Positions 45,306 through 55,890 of a DNA stretch of 64,000 nt are shown here, piece by piece; positions within the stretch are counted from its first letter, which is position 1, and every line of letters starts with the position of its first letter. Made by a program: the position numbers and the translations under genes. Under the pieces are notes generated by a model that saw nothing but the letters and a program-made list of their open reading frames with translations, was not told where the DNA came from and did not search any database. The DNA is from Lepidodermella squamata (lineage: Eukaryota > Gastrotricha), in the NCBI GenBank assembly GCA_047495785.1, contig JBLDXI010000023.1:62001-126000 (forward strand), read 5' to 3'.

Positions 45306-46865
45306 CGTAATCAAAGAATTCGTTTCATAAGATCAGCGATTAGATCCAAGATAAAGCTCAAGCTGGTTTGATGAAAATTCAGGTTTATGAGTTCATGAGT
45401 CTTGAGTTTATATGAATCCTTGAACTTCGGCAAAAAAGAAACCATGACCGGTCCAATGACTATCGAATGGCCACTGGACGAGCTGGGATTCCCTGAAAAA
45501 TTCATGGTTGCGAACAGCTACATGAGCAATTGAACCGAATTTATCCCTCCAGAATCAGGCGACTAAAGATGTGGCATTTTCACTAGCTGCTTATTTTATA
45601 CCAAGCGAAGTGAAAAAAAGTGAATTAATATTTTCGAGATCGCACAATTAGGCACGTGCCCATGTGAAATCGTGAAAAAAGCGCTAGTAGCGTGAAAATT
45701 GTGAATGGAAAATGTCGAAATTCAGATTTTCGACGACTAAAAATTCAAATTTCGGAACCGCGCCCCGGATTTTAGTCACAAAATCCAGCTAAAAATTACG
45801 AATTTTCCATATTTTTTTCACCGAAAATCGAGATGGATGTTTTGGAGAAAAAATTTGTCGAAGTTATCGCTATACATGTTAGTATAGGGGCCAAAGGTCG
45901 CGTGATTTTATTTTCACATAACAGGGCTAGATTGTGAGTGTCATATCTTCAGTATTTTTTTATCTATGCAAAACACATTTTTGGCGGGCTCATGAAAATG
46001 ACCTTGAAAATTGTCGATTGGTTTCACGAAAAGTTTTATTAGTGTTAATATTCATGAGGCATACTGATTAGTATCGGATCACTGAATTCTTGGTTGAACG
46101 TTGGAATTATATCAAAATTATGGTTTTTCTCAAATACACTACCGAATTACAGGATACAGGAGAAATACAGGAGAACCGAATTGGGCCTCTCTCTGGAGAC
46201 AATCTATTCAATACTGCAGGTGATATAAACATTACTTCTTTCGTGGCCATTCAAACCTTGATTTTATTCAAATGGTGTTTCTTATATATTATCGCAGCCA
46301 AGTGACATTATTTCTATTATTACTTCTCTCAAAAACCGTTGAGCCTAATGTTACGTTCACATACTGCTTCGGAGACGCGTCCGAAGTTTTAGCCTCCGAA
46401 GTTTCGTAATCGCTCTCCGAAGTTTGAGATTTTCTATCACAAACGCGCGCACTTTGGACTACGCGCCCGAAGTGAGAACAATGGGCGGCGCGCACGCACT
46501 GGACAAAGGACGCGCGCAAACTTCGGTTCGGAGAGGCCCACAACTGCTCATCTCCGAAGCGCCTCCGAACCGAAGTTTGTGCGTGTCCGAAGTTACTACG
46601 TACGCACGCGCGCGCGGCCACTTGACTGCGCGAGGTAGGGCGACGACATAAATTAATTGTTCCTGTGGCATCTTCAATTGGTATTATTGACTATAAATGA
46701 CGAAAATGACGAAAATGACGTAAATTTCAATATAAATTAAATTTTTCTATCTCGGTTTTTTCATTATATGCCAGCCCGAGGGCGCCAAGCATTTACAAAA
46801 TTCTAGTGATTTTCAACTTTCACAGCTTGTGAAGTTGCAGGAGCCGTTGCAGCCGGGTCTCTAGC
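45306..46865. other. Non-coding stretch with a GC-rich CCGAAG/CTTCGG repeat block (46370-46640)
   Basis: No supported gene. The block at about 46370-46640 holds many copies of TCCGAAGT and its complement within CpG-rich DNA, unlike its AT-rich surroundings. A 38-nt sequence at 46083-46120 is repeated identically at 46931-46968, at the 5' side of the Jockey-like element. Confidence 0.45.
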
Positions 46866-47463
46866 TTGGTTGTCTTCCACTACTTCAGCCACCACCAGCG
46901 AAACAGCTACCGCCTCAATACTGTACGGTGTGAATTCTTGGTTGAACGTTGGAATTATATCAAAATTACCTCAACAATTACAGTACCTCAACAATTGCAG
47001 ACCAATCCGCTGCAGCTGAACGAGGCCAGTAACCATCTTGTCAAGGAACTAGTCTCCAAGGCTGTTAACGATTTAATAAAAAATCTCAACTCTAAAAGCC
47101 TATCGTCACTCACGAGTAACGATTTGGCAAAAGTCATGGACGATCTTCGCGACGAAGCCGCTGCTAGTCCAGACCTTGGACTTGACGATAAGCTCATTAC
47201 TGAACAGTTGTCGTTACTCTCAAAACTCTCACCGAACGCTTAACCGAAGCTGCGAAGGAGAAAGATAAGAAAACGAAAGCATCCAAAGGAACGAATCCCC
47301 CAGCCTCAGCGTCAACGGCAAACAAACGCGGCCGTCCCAACACGAGTGCCGAAGACAGTGCTGAAATGAAACCGCCAGCAAAACAATCAACATCTTCCCA
47401 AAGTCAACCTCCCAGTCAAATGCTGGCATCGGCAAATGACTCCTTTGTGTACACAGATCAGTA
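46866..47463 (+). pseudogene. ORF1 remnant of Jockey-like element
   Basis: The first frame (to 47243) gives an acidic, leucine-rich stretch NDLIKNLNSKSLSSL...DKLITEQLSLLSKLSPN. A one-base shift then opens LTEAAKEKDKKTKASKG and a Lys/Pro/Ser-rich tail with NKRGRPNTSAEDS, ending at about 47463. Composition and position before the endonuclease ORF fit an ORF1 nucleic-acid-binding protein, but no zinc knuckle is visible. Confidence 0.55.
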
Positions 47464-47544
47464 AAAAGTCAACTTGTTCTACTAAGCCCTAAACTTTCTA
47501 CTTTCTACTTTTTTCTACTCTTCTACCGTACTTAATTATATATT

Positions 47545-48827
47545 ATGAATATGATCACAGCAAAAATACTTTTGTGTAATGTTAACAGTATAATGAAGCG
47601 CAAGAATGAGATTTCGTCGGTTATGAACCGCAGACAGGTAGATGTTGCGTGCTTCAACGAACTGAAAATTAAGAAGGGTGACACTTATTTCATCCCAAAT
47701 TACAGAACTCTGGCTCTTGAGCGCACCAGCCACGGAGGAGGCGTCGGAGTAAACCCAGCAACGCATCTAACCGTCGAAAATTTCGGAAAAAATACTATAG
47801 ATCGCGTAGAGATAGCTTTTGTCGATATCAGGCTCGGCGACCGTATAATTCGAATCGCGACTGCCTACTGCCCCGACCAGACTGTTCCTATGACACAACA
47901 AGCTCTGGACTACATAATAAAGGACGGAGCCACTCTTCTATGTGGAGACCTCAATGCGAAGCATGAACGTTTCGGCTGTAAGAGTCGAAACTCTAATGGG
48001 ACCAAACTGTTACCGCTGCTGCTAAACAATAATCTCGTTATGTTAAGTAAAGGTCAAGTTACTCATCGCTCACCGATAGGAGAAGATGATCAGCTGGACG
48101 TATTCACATGTTCCAGGGAATTGAAAGACTATTTCTCGACGCCCTACGTCTTGCCGTCTGTTGGTACTGAACACTTACCAGTGGTTATAGAGTACTCAGC
48201 CTTATCTTTAACGGGAAAAGGACAGAATTTCTACACAGAATATCGATATAACTATCGCAACGTAAACTGGACGATATTCAAGAGCGATATGGACGAAATG
48301 TGTGAACGCATTTTGGCAAACAGACCGATAAAATTTGAAGATCAGCCCTCCATGGATCTGTTTTACAAAGGTATCGAAGACATTTTTTGTACAACAAGGG
48401 ACAAGCACATAGCTAGAATACCCGCGGGGAAACTAAAAATTTGTCGAACGACCAAACCGATACTTATTGCCACGAAAAATCGAAATAGGCTTCAGCGACT
48501 AGCTAAGAAGTATAATTCTCCGTCTCTGAAGAGGGCGTATTACAAATCCCGCGACCAAGTGACCGAAATGTGGACAAAAGAGACAAACCGGTGGGTATAC
48601 AAAAAACAAATAAGCGCGCATGGTCACTTCGGAACGCAGAAGACCGGCTATACCACGCAGACGCAAAAGCCGCCGCCAGCTTACCTTGCTTCGAACCTGG
48701 AGTCATAAATGAAGAAGCTAGAAGTGTTTTAAATACGGATATGATAAGAAACCACATTCGAGACCTTAAAATGAAAGCCCCAGGCCACGACAATGTTCAT
48801 AACACTTTGCTTAAACAAGCCTTATGA
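47545..48827 (+). pseudogene. ORF2 endonuclease and start of reverse transcriptase, Jockey-like
   Basis: The frame to 48708 encodes an apurinic-type endonuclease: ILLCNVNSIMKRKNEI at the N-terminus, ACFNELKI (catalytic Glu), ATAYCPDQ, LLCGDLNAKHERFGCKSRNS (Asp/Asn catalytic pair, Jockey-type wording) and GTEHLPVVI (catalytic His). Near 48600 a frameshift moves the reading to another frame, which continues with NKRAWSLRNAEDRLYHADAK and LKMKAPGHDNVHNTLLKQ, the first reverse transcriptase motif, and then stops at 48827. Confidence 0.82.
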
Positions 48828-49329
48828 TCAGCGTGCGCGCGCACGCAATAGCGAGAAAAGGAAGAGTCAATTCATTTGCGTCATAGCGCACTTTCCTTCT
48901 TTATTTTTCTCGAGCTCCATCATGACGATAACTTCCATACAGTTTGAAAGCATAAATTAGATTGATTGAAAGCAACAAAAATTTTCGCTGGAATCAGCAG
49001 CAGCAGTTAAGAGTCAATAAAATATTGCCATGTTTTCAGAATTATCGTCTGGATTTTAAGAAATATTGAAATATTGTAATGTAACTAACGGCTTTAACAA
49101 TCTTCGATAAGATCTGAGATACATCAAGTAAGTATAAAGTATAAAATCAAGTATTTCAGACAATTAAAAATTTTGAGTTATTGACGTTTAAGCGAAACAA
49201 TGGGTTCAAAATGGCCACTAAGGCCGGAGCCGGAGAATTTTAGGAAAATGGCGCCATTAGAATGATCAAAAGCAATTGTATTATTTGCACTTGAAGTGTC
49301 ATAATTTAGGGCAATCACATTCTCGTAAG
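48828..49329. other. AT-rich spacer before the hAT element
   Basis: No supported exon. It begins with an alternating GCGTGCGCGCGCACGC palindrome at about 48832 and ends with the left target duplication CTCGTAAG (49322-49329). Confidence 0.35.
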
Positions 49330-50387
49330 CAGTGTTCCGACTGCGGGGGGTACGGGGGTGGCGCGTACCCCCTTGGAGATTACCCAAAAAGTGGAAGGGG
49401 TGCCACGTACCCCCTAGCAGATTTGAAAAAGGAAATTTTTATGAAAAAATCTGGCTTCACCATGGGTCAAAATTTGAAAATGTTCATTCTAAATGACACT
49501 ATTATCAGCTTTCCAAGCGTTTTACGTATAATAATTGGTGTGACTTTCGATGACTAAGCGTACAGCGAGAATCCCAAACAACTTGGAATATCCCAATAAA
49601 TTTCTGATAATGAGCTTAAAAAATTAAAAATCAAAATTTGAACGCTGCGGAATTTTTAAAAACAAATTAGATATTCTGAATCAGCATGAAAAGTTGGGCT
49701 AGAGTGCAAATTTGCGCGCGATTACATTGAAAATTGAGGGAGAAATAGTGGAAAGTAAATTTTCATTTTAGTGAGCGCGCGCACTACGAAATCAGCTTCC
49801 TCGCAAACGCGGGCGAGGTTGTACACGCATTAACCGGAGAAAAGCGATCGCAGTTGACGTGCGCGTGCTAGTCACGCACATACAAGCGCGCTTCTTCAAC
49901 GTCTCATTTCTCCCTCAATTTTCAATGTAATCGCGCGCATATTTGCAGTCTAGCCTAACTTTTCATGCTGATTCAGAATATCTAATTTGTTTTTAAAAAT
50001 TCCGCAGCGTTCAAATTTTGATTTTTAATTTTTTACGCGCCACATTTTTTAGACGATATCTAATGCAAAATTTGACGTAATTTCAACAGTTTGTTAATAA
50101 GTTATATCAATTTAAATGCAATTTTGGGCAAAATTGCTTCGAAAATCTAAAATTTTTCTTGCTCGCTTCGCTTGCACACGAGAAGGATAGCCTGTTTAAT
50201 TTCACGCTTCAGTTCAACTAAACACCTGTAAAATTGTTGCACGTTGCCAATTTCTAATGAAAAATGGAAATATATAAATAGTAATTATAGGTGTTAGCTG
50301 GCAATGCGAGCGAACGAAGTTCGCGAGCGAAATTTTTTTATCACCTTTTGGCGTACCCCCTAGCACTCAAACCTAGTCGGATCACTG
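49330..50387. mobile_element. 1058-bp non-autonomous hAT transposon
   Basis: The ends are CAGTGTTCCGACT and its near-complement AGTCGGATCACTG, the usual hAT terminal pattern. They are flanked by the 8-bp direct repeat CTCGTAAG (49322-49329 and 50388-50395). Subterminal GGGGGTACG/CGTACCCCC repeats occur on both sides (about 49345-49415 and 50350-50362). No transposase is encoded. A palindromic element is nested inside. Confidence 0.88.
49618..50034. mobile_element. About 417-bp palindromic MITE nested in the hAT element
   Basis: Positions about 49618-49745 and 49907-50034 are inverted copies of roughly 127 nt, beginning AAAATTAAAAATCAAAATTT. A GC-rich centre with GCGCGCGCAC and CGCGCTTC motifs separates them. 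No coding capacity. No target duplication could be confirmed, though TA occurs at both edges. Confidence 0.78.
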
Positions 50388-50496
50388 CTCGTAAGTATAA
50401 CGGTGCCAGCCGCTTCGAGTGGCGCCAGCGATGCTGGAGTGCTCGGCGCCGTAGATGAATATTGGTATTTGAAACAGGGCCGCGGCGGCGTGTACT

Positions 50497-52178
50497 TCAG
50501 GGCCATCGGTTGGCTGCCCGAGCCTGGTTTTCAGGTTTTTCAGCGAGTGTCGCGGCGAAAGCTGGCAAACCTTCCAGGCATTGACGTTGAACAAGTGCCG
50601 GCAGATGAGCACGACCACGGCGGTGTTTCACCCGACGTTTGCCACTTGCACCACCGTATCCTTCGACAGCTTGTTCTGGGTTAATTTCAGCAAGATTGGA
50701 CTTCGGTGTCTTCGGCTCAACTGGACCTTTGCCGATTGTGTCAAGCGCCTTCAATACCAGGCCGTAGTCAACGTCCAAGGCAGCTCTGGCGTACATAGCA
50801 ATCGTGTCAGCTTTGCGTCGAGAGATTTTGTTTTTAGACATGTCCTGACGTATTTCAACGACAGCATTCGAAACGGTGCCTTTTGGACAACCGGCCAGCC
50901 GAACGTAGGGTGACCACCAGCACGGAAAAATGGCCAACAGGTTGTCTCTGAACATAGTCGCGATTTTAGGGCAGAAGTAAGGGTTCGCTTCAAAATCGCC
51001 ACGGTCGATTTGACGATTTGCTGCCGAAAGTTCCTCGCTGAAAACTCGTTCGAATTGAGAGAAAATAGGCTGACAGGCTTGCTTGTAGGTCGGTTGCTTT
51101 TGAACCAAGTCGTTTTTGATGTCAAAAAACATTAAATTCGAGCCAACTTCTCCTGAGACCGGATTGTCAGTAGACTGGCCATCCTGCTGATTGATCTCCG
51201 CCTGAACATCGATAGCGGCTTTCATGGCTGACTCCACCTCGTCTCGAAGTACGACGCCCTGATTCCAAACCGCCATGAGTTCAGCATCGGCAGCGGAAAC
51301 TTCAGGAGTCAGAAATTTGTTCACTGTTAACCGAGTCGAAGAAACTTCAGGAAATTCAAGAAATTTTCCGAACTTTGAATTACTCCAAAGCATTTCAGCA
51401 AGGCAAATTTCGAATCCGAACCATGTTCGCGATCAGTTCGGAACCAATTCGAAATCGCTTTAACAACATGGCCGATGCAGAGCAGTATGAAGGTAAAGAT
51501 GCAACCCTCGGGTATGACGACTTCGCCGGGTCGATCAGCTTCATCAATCGGCCGGGTAAACGTAACAACGCGAAATATATGCCTGAAAGCAGCATTGATT
51601 GAAGGTCTGACTGACCGCTTGAAGTAAGTCGAAGGAAATATCGCAAACCACGCCTCGCGGGCCCTTACAACTGGAATGGGCAGCATGGACGCGTTGTTTC
51701 CAAAGCCCGAGGGCATTTTGAATGGCGTTGGCGTGTTGATTAGCCAAAAACCAGGTCAGAAGAACGACGTTCGCCAAAAAACCAGCAAGACCAGCGCGGC
51801 TCGGGCACATGACGTATTGAAGAACGGCGCTGCCATCTTGCTCATCATTAGCAATCGTTTCACCCGTCGCATCAATATGAACCAGTAGGTCCTCGAAAAG
51901 CGAAACCAATTTAAAGAACAGAGAAATTTGATCATTCAGGAGTAAAATGCAGAATGTCGGAATTCCTATTTCTCGTATGTACACCTTCTCAGGAGGGCCA
52001 TTCTTCTGCTCCTCTCGTAAACAAGCCAAGTCGATGTAGCCATTGGCGTGAAATCTGACCAAAAGCTGCTTGTCCGATTTCGCTTTTCGGATAACTTCCG
52101 CCGATGGAGCCTGAGATAAATTGTTGTTGTCGCGAGCCTCTTGAGGAACTTTGCCATAAAGCTTGGCGTGAAGAACAA
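50497..52178 (-). pseudogene. Decayed MULE-type transposase
   Basis: Minus-strand frames in order (52178, 52062, 51716, 51393 down to 50497) form a broken transposase. The second frame has LFEDLLVHIDATGETI, with the first catalytic Asp in a DATG context. Then comes a hydrophobic stretch ending in GPRGVVCDISFDLLQAVSQTFN, with the second Asp. Near 51600 and 51390 the frame changes. The last frame includes WSPYVRLAGCPKGTVSNAVVE and a basic Lys/Arg-rich C-terminus, reminiscent of the SNAPVE motif late in such transposases. I assign MULE on this motif order, not on an alignment. At least three frameshifts make it non-functional. Confidence 0.6.
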
Positions 52179-52199
52179 CGGCCGATTCAGATGAAGATG

Positions 52200-53617
52200 C
52201 TAATTCCTCGCGGCGTTCGATTTGCCAGTGCTAGTCACATGTCTTACCCAGACCGGCACGGGCAGTGCCGAACACCGCCGAACAACGTTTTTTGAAGAAA
52301 AACAGCGACGAACAGGCCCGAACAATTTTCGGATGTCGATCGAAGACTCCGAACAAAGTGGAACAACTGCTAGCGTTTGTTCGATGTTGTTCCTTTATGT
52401 GAAACGTAACGAAGCATAACGAACAAAAGCGAACTAGTGGAAAATAAATGTTCGGAGTTGTTCATTGCTGTGAAACGTGACGTACAAAACAGAACAAATA
52501 TACACATTTTGTTCCCAGTTGTTCCCGTCTAGTTTAATCGGATGCAAGTAGGAAAATATGTGAAATTATGAGTCGAATTTCAACTCGTGACCGTTGACTA
52601 ATCGAATTAATAAAACAGCTCATAGTAGCCCAATGTTTTACAGGTTACGTGTTTTGCCATTGCAAATTCGTGTATAATGGAATTTTCGGCATTGTCTCTT
52701 GCTCAAATATGGTGCTCTCATTTCCATTAGTTTAATACCAAGAAATAAGAATAAATGAAAACAAGCGCATTTGAGTCATAATACGGCACATTTTATTGCT
52801 GAAATACCAGTTGTAGTCCTAATGATTTATATAAAATAAATCATAAAACTCGCGCTTCATCCATGCATAGCAAGTAGTCAGATTAATCACTGGATTTTGC
52901 GGTTTGAAATTATACATTTTTCTCGCAGATGCCCAACGGTTTGAAGCTCGAAGGGACATGTTCTCCGCTGATCAAGTTGTATCGTCAGAAATTAGCCTTT
53001 TTAATGGCCTGTAATTGAGTCAAATAGCTGAGAAATATCGATTTCATAAGGCTCGCTCAATCACGATGTATTATTTTGGAGAGAAAACTTATGCGATCGT
53101 AAAGTTATAACCATTCGGGAATATTTAAGGAAAATTCAATGTGATTATATATGGCAGTAACAGCTCCAACTTTTCTTACGAGATCAGGTTAAGAAGTCAT
53201 AAATCGTAACAACAAATAAATCATTATTTAATTAATATTTAGTTAAGATTTTATGATTCTCAGTTAAGATTTCAGGGAACAGAAGCCGGGAACATATTGT
53301 AATGTAATAGCACATATTTTCAAGGTTCAAATTGAAATTCGGAGTTCGAAGGGAAGAAATTAGGAAATATTAAGGCGGATGTGAAGCATCATTTGTTCTC
53401 ATTACAACACGGCGATGTAAAGATGCCCTGAAATTATTACCAAAATCACCAGTTATCACAAACGAAATCACTATTGCAATATCGAATATGGATGAGCATT
53501 GATATATTTCACCTCGTAGAAAATAAACGAATTACTTCATGAAACAATCATATTTTAGGAGCAACTCTACGGCACATTATTCAAATGAGAATTTGCCTTC
53601 GAGGTGGATCGGGTTCG
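52200..53617. other. Non-coding stretch with a GAACAA/TTGTTC repeat cluster (52255-52530)
   Basis: At about 52255-52530 GAACAA and TTGTTC half-sites recur about a dozen times, immediately 5' of the transposase frames. They could be subterminal binding repeats. From 52530 to 53617 I see only AT-rich DNA without a supported exon. Confidence 0.45.
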
Positions 53618-53953
53618 TTAGGGTGTAGATCGCGACCTAGAAGGACGAGCGGAAGGCGATGCGATTGTACAGTTTATCGCAGACGGAGTATTGAACCTGT
53701 TGTTGCCAACGAAGAGGCCGCTGTTGACGAACAAGGCATATGGCACCAAGCTCCACGACTTGAGGCCGACGAACGACGAGGCCAAATCCGCCAGTCTCCA
53801 GTCGGTGAAGAAGAGACCGAAATTGGAGATCGAGTAGCCGTAGATGCCAGACGAATTGTTATTTAGGCAGTTGAACAGGCTGAACGAGTTCGGGTAGCCG
53901 TAATAATCCCCACATGCTAGGTACGACTGGAATAAAGAGGGTACTTCAGTCAT
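53618..53953 (-). CDS. Unrecognised open frame, possible exon
   Basis: A 111-residue frame rich in aromatic residues and Asn/Ser: YLACGDYYGYPNSFSLFNCL, then GLFFTDWRLADLASSFVGLK and a Ser/Pro/Arg-rich end. I do not recognise it. Composition looks protein-like and base use is more GC-rich than the surroundings, but no splice partners were identified. It may be a single exon of an unknown gene or chance. Confidence 0.25.
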   Translation of the reverse strand: MTEVPSLFQSYLACGDYYGYPNSFSLFNCLNNNSSGIYGYSISNFGLFFTDWRLADLASSFVGLKSWSLVPYALFVNSGLFVGNNRFNTPSAINCTIASPSARPSRSRSTP

Positions 53954-55890
53954 GCCGTAACAGCTGAGCTGCTTCTCATTTCAGCACCGATGGCTGCGCT
54001 AAGTGTTGGCCAGCCACAGGAGTGCAGTAGTAAACCAACGTAATTTTCTCTCGCCTCTGATCTCGCTTCTTCCAGCTGATCATCCATTTCATCTTCAATT
54101 CGACACTCAGTAGCCTATTAATAATAATAATTAAGACTTGATTAAAAAAAGACATTTCTATCGCACCTTATCCACGGCACCGTACCAGGATGCTGCTGCT
54201 AATTGTTGAGGATTTAGTGCCCGGCGAGAGGAGACTAGAGATTGGGCGGGGAAAGTGAGCGTATCAGGAGTTCTCCCTGATTTTCCCTGATTTTCCTATC
54301 ACAACATTATTACTACTGGAGTAGACAGAATAAAATGTCGACTTACCTCACGTCCCATAGTTACTGATGGTTACAATATTTTGATACGAAATTCGATTAA
54401 AATCATTCGAGACTAGGATAAATTGATATCGAAGCCAGTTTCATTTGCTATGATGCGAAGCTTGGCGATTTCGGCGAGTCGGGCGAAGATGATTCTAAAA
54501 TAGCACAATATTATTATTTTAATTGTTTAAACAAATAGCGATCTATAAATTATTAATTATTCAGTAGAACTTCGTACTGAAAAACTATTTTCCAAGCTCT
54601 TAACCCTAGCCCTAATAACTACTGTAACAAATAATTACTCATGCAATTTTTATTTTAATAGATCATGATTTCTGTCTTTGATTCTTTTGATCATTAATTT
54701 TTGATACTTACACGAAAAACGATTGTTTACAACATTGGTAAACTTGTTTAATATTAGTCTCGAAACTTGATTGTTGATATCCTTATTTGTTGTCAGACCC
54801 TGAAGATCATGGCTGAATAAAAGCTGAAACATGTCGGATTAGGCGACTGGTTTTTCGTTTTTAAGTCTTAATTCTTAATTATGATATCGCTTTACCATCA
54901 AATCTTACGACTAAAAATCGAAATAGTTTATTGCAGCCGATAAATTTCCATGGATGAGCCCGTTGTATGGCGAGAATCGGTTGAAACTTGCAAGCCGCCT
55001 GTTCGAGCAAAATTCTTGCCTGAAACAGCAAGGAATCCTCCTCGGACAACCTCTCCAGAAGAATGATTGCTGCTTAAGTCTTTTTCAAATGGATCGCTGT
55101 CCGGACTCTGGACGAATATTTACGCTTCGAGGCAACAATTTATTTGCGCTCCTCGCGGAAGCTGTAAGGATCATTTTTCATTTGCTTGGCATCGATCTGG
55201 ACTACACTGACAGACCACAAAAAACTGCTTCATGAAGCAAGTTCGATTTTTGCAAGTGGTTTTAATTCATTTTATTTGCTTCAGCAAATTTCAAGTTCTT
55301 CAATTTCAGTGGTTCATATTGCTCCTTAAATTACGAAAAATATAACCAGCGTGTTCGTTGTGATTTCACCTATCTGGAACCATCAGCCAAAATGTTTAAT
55401 TGTGATCGGAACCAACGAAATATTTAGTTTCCATGGCCTCAAAGCCTATGATGAATCAGCTGACCATCTGTCGCCCTTGGCGTACACCCTTTTTGACGTT
55501 AGGGGGCGATCTCTACTGAATCATTTGTCATCAGAATGAAGATGCATTTAATTGATTGTGATTAATTTCTCTGTATTCTGTATTATAGGGGATGCTTATC
55601 AGAAATAAAGCTGATTATGTATTTTGTATTGTCTTGTTGGGAACATCTATCAAACTCATAATGAGTGGCTAAGTGAGTTCTGAGGCTATGTGTTATGTGT
55701 CACATTAAAAGTGACCAATCGTGAAATGTCGACAATTTAAAACAAAATCGCCATATTCAATGTGTACAATTTGGCGGATCCTTACAACGCCATGTTGACC
55801 ACAAGGGGTAATCCATATTATCGAGGAATGCGAATCCGAATTGATTTTTCTATCCGGAATAGTGATCAAAAAAAAATCACTGCTCTGATA
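53954..55890. other. Mostly non-coding stretch with a Penelope terminal-repeat remnant
   Basis: Apart from the hammerhead-like remnant at 54796 I find no supported gene. Small plus-strand frames at 54954 and 55351 have no recognisable similarity. Confidence 0.35.
54796..54837 (+). ncRNA. Hammerhead-ribozyme-like motif, Penelope terminal-repeat remnant, copy 2
   Basis: Plus-strand order GACC, CTGAAGA, a stem II arm GGCT with partner AGCT, GAAA, then CATGTC. About 60 nt later TACCATCAAA matches the sequence following copy 1, so this is a second, diverged terminal repeat of the same Penelope family without its coding part. Confidence 0.55.

Larger units (their letters stand above)
46866..48827 (+). 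mobile_element. Jockey-like non-LTR retrotransposon, 3' part missing
   Basis: An ORF1 remnant (about 46980-47463, two frames) is followed after about 80 nt by ORF2 starting with an endonuclease. The reverse transcriptase is entered in a shifted frame and cut off at 48827, so nearly all of the RT and the 3' end are absent. Confidence 0.8.

Noticed and set aside
49178-49557. Gly-rich frames across the left hAT end
   Set aside because: They are produced by the GGGGGTACG subterminal repeats and are not conserved coding sequence.
54650-54832. 60-residue minus-strand frame
   Set aside because: It lies across the antisense of the Penelope terminal-repeat remnant and has no coding signal.
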